Assembly (NCBI GenBank): GCA_030430075.1
Contig: JAUIGN010000004.1
Span: 62,001 to 126,000 of the forward strand
From: a bacterium
Lineage (GTDB): Bacteria > Planctomycetota > Planctomycetia > Pirellulales > Pirellulaceae
Length of the DNA: 64,000 nucleotides
Reading direction: 5' to 3'
Under the pieces are notes generated by a model. It searched no databases, was not told the DNA's origin, and worked only from the letters and a program-made list of their open reading frames with translations. Made by a program: the position numbers and the translations under genes. This document shows positions 30,001 to 33,000 of the stretch, one piece after another (position 1 is the stretch's first letter; each line of letters begins with the position of its first letter).

Positions 30001-33000
30001 CAGCTCAACACGGCACCGCTGGCACAAGACGATCACGTTGTTGTTGACGAAGACAGCCCGCGTGTGATCGACGTCCTGGCCGATAATGGCGAGGGACCCG
30101 ACCAGGATCCGGAAGGGAACCTGGATTCGGGCCGGACAGTGCACCTCAGTTCACCGACTCTGGGGGCACTGACGAACCACGCCGATGGAACGTTCACCTA
30201 TGATCCGCAGGGGGATTTTGACGCGCTCGACGCGGACGACACTGCCGCTGACACGTTCGTCTACCAAATCGAAGACACGTATGGAGAAACCGCCACCGCA
30301 ACGGTCACGATCTCGATTCAAGGTGCGAATGATCCGCCGGTTGCCGAACCCGATGCTGTCTCCACCGGCCCGTCCGCCGTGATTGCCATCGATGTGTTGG
30401 CGAACGACACCGACGTGGACGGCGACGACGGTCCGGACAATTTCTCGCTGGACGATGTCGAACTGGTGTCGACCAGCGGGCTCAGCACGTCGCCGCTGCC
30501 TGCCGGTTCGGTGAGCATCGTCGACAATCGGTTGGTCTTTGATCCGGGGACGGATTTTGATGACCTGGCAGCCGGCGGAGCGGCGGTCGTGACGGTCGTC
30601 TATCAGATGAGTGATGACTCGGGAGCAGCCGCCACTTCAACCGTGGCGATCACGGTGGCCGACTCGACCGTCATCGATGATGACGGAGACGGCCAGACAA
30701 CGGCCGGTTTCGTTCAGACCGGGTTCGAGGGCTGGGGCAACCAGGGCTTCGCCGGCGATGTTCGTGAATCCGGTCGTGGCGACGGCAGCCATACCGCGAC
30801 CTGGACGTTTCCGGTCGAGCCGGGTCGGTATCGCGTGTCGGCGACCTGGACCCCCTTCCGGAATAGGGCCACCGATGCGCCCTTCCACATCTACGACGGT
30901 GCCGTCGATCCGGCGAACCTGCTCGCCACCGTCCGAGTCAATCAGCAGCGGTCGCCGGGCGACCCAAGTTTCAACTCGAGTCAGGATCCGCGGAGTGGTA
31001 CCTACTTCGCGAACCTTTCAACGTCCGATGACGGCGCCCCGTTCCTGGTCAGCGGCAGCACGCTGACCGTTCAATTGACGAATGACGCCGACGGCAATGT
31101 GATCGCGGACGCGGTCCGCGTCGAAGTTGGCGAGCCGCTACCGGAGCCGCCGGAACTGATGGTGACGGTCGACGGTGTGGAGCTTGCAGACGAGCACGGG
31201 GTCCTTGATCTCGGTGATGTTCCGGCGGGTGTCGCCAGCCACCCGCGCGAAGTCCGGATTCAGAATGCCGGCGCAGGCGACTTAACGCTCGACCCGCAGC
31301 TGATCGTCCCCGAGGGCTTTTCCCTGGTCGCCCGTTCACCCGATTCGCTGTTCGACGGGACGACGGTCCCCACCATCCTGTCGACCGGGCAGTCCGCCAC
31401 GTTCGCGCTGCGGTACGACGGCGGCGCCATCGGCCAGGCCGCGGGCCAGGTATCGTTCACCCATAACGATGGTGATGACGCGGACTTCCAGTTTACCGTG
31501 CAGGCGACCAGTGTCGCCGCATCCGCTATCGTGGATGACGACGGCAACGGTCAACCGTCAGCCGGGTTTGCTTCGACTGGTTTCGCCGGCTGGACCAACC
31601 AGGGCTATCAGGCGGATGTGCGCGAAGCGACCAGTCGCACGGGCGACAGCGAGGCGACCTGGACGTTTTCCGTGGTGCCGGGGGTCTATCGAGTTTCAGC
31701 CACCTGGACAAAGTATTCCAACCGCGCGACCGACGCGCCGTATCGTGTCTACGACGGTGACGTCAGCCCCGACAACCTGCTGGCAACCATCGACGTCAAC
31801 CAGCGCCTCGCACCGCACGACGCTCATTACTCGTCGGTCCTGGATCAGGCAAGCGGCGTCTACTTCGCGGATCTTGCCTCAGCCGATTACGGTGACGAGT
31901 TTGTGATCACAGGGCGGACGCTCTCCGTGCGGCTGACCGACGAAGCGAACGCCAACGTGATCGCGGATGCGATTCGCATCGAACTGCTCGAGGTCTTGCC
32001 GCCGGCGCCGGAACTGTACGTGTCAGTGGGGGGTGTCGAACTGGCGGATCAAACCGGCGTGGTCGACCTGGGAGCCATCCCGGCCGGCGTGGCTGGTACG
32101 GCCCGGGAGATCAAGATCCAGAATCGCGGGTTGGAGGATTTGACGATTGGTGCCACGCTTAACTTGCCCAGCGGGTTTTCACTTGTCGGCAGTCAGCCGG
32201 AGACCCTCTTCCATCAGGGCAGCGAAGACACGGTCCTGCCGCCTGGACAGTCGGCAACATTTGCCATCCGGTTTGACGGCGGGCCGGTTGGCACGGTGTT
32301 GGGTACCGCATCGTTCGCGTCGAATGATGGGGACGAAGATCCGTTCGAGTTCGAGGTTCGAGCGACCATCGAACCGTCGTCGCTGGTAATTGATGATGAC
32401 GGCAATGGACTGCCGTCGCCCGGTTTCAACTCGTCTGGATTCATCGGCTGGACAAACCAGGGGTACGGTCAGGATGTTCGGGAAGCGACCAGCCGGACGG
32501 GTACCAGCCGGGCGACGTGGACGTTCGACGTGATTCCGGGAGACTACCGGATTTCGGCGACCTGGACGTCACACTCCAATCGAGCGACCGACGCGCCGTT
32601 CAGCATCTACGACGGCACACCCCTCATCGACAACCTGTTGGCAACCGTGGATATGAACCAACGATTGGCTCCGTACCACGCTCAGTATTCCTCGGTCTAC
32701 GATGCTGAAGCCGGGCACTGGTTTGCGGATCTTGCGGCGCTGGGGAATGAGGGTATCTATCGTGTCGACGGCCATACGTTGACGGTTCAGTTGACCGACG
32801 AGGCGGACGGGTCGGTGATCGCCGACGCGATTCGGCTGGAAAGCGTAGGCGGGCTAGAGCCTCTTGTATCGGGTTCGGATGCGGCATTCATGTTTTCGCA
32901 AGCGAATCCGGACGTGTCGCTGTCCAGCAACACGGTGGGCGATCTCAGCGCGGCCGTCGGTGATGGGAATGGCATCAGCGGGGCGTCCCAGGCAGCGCGA

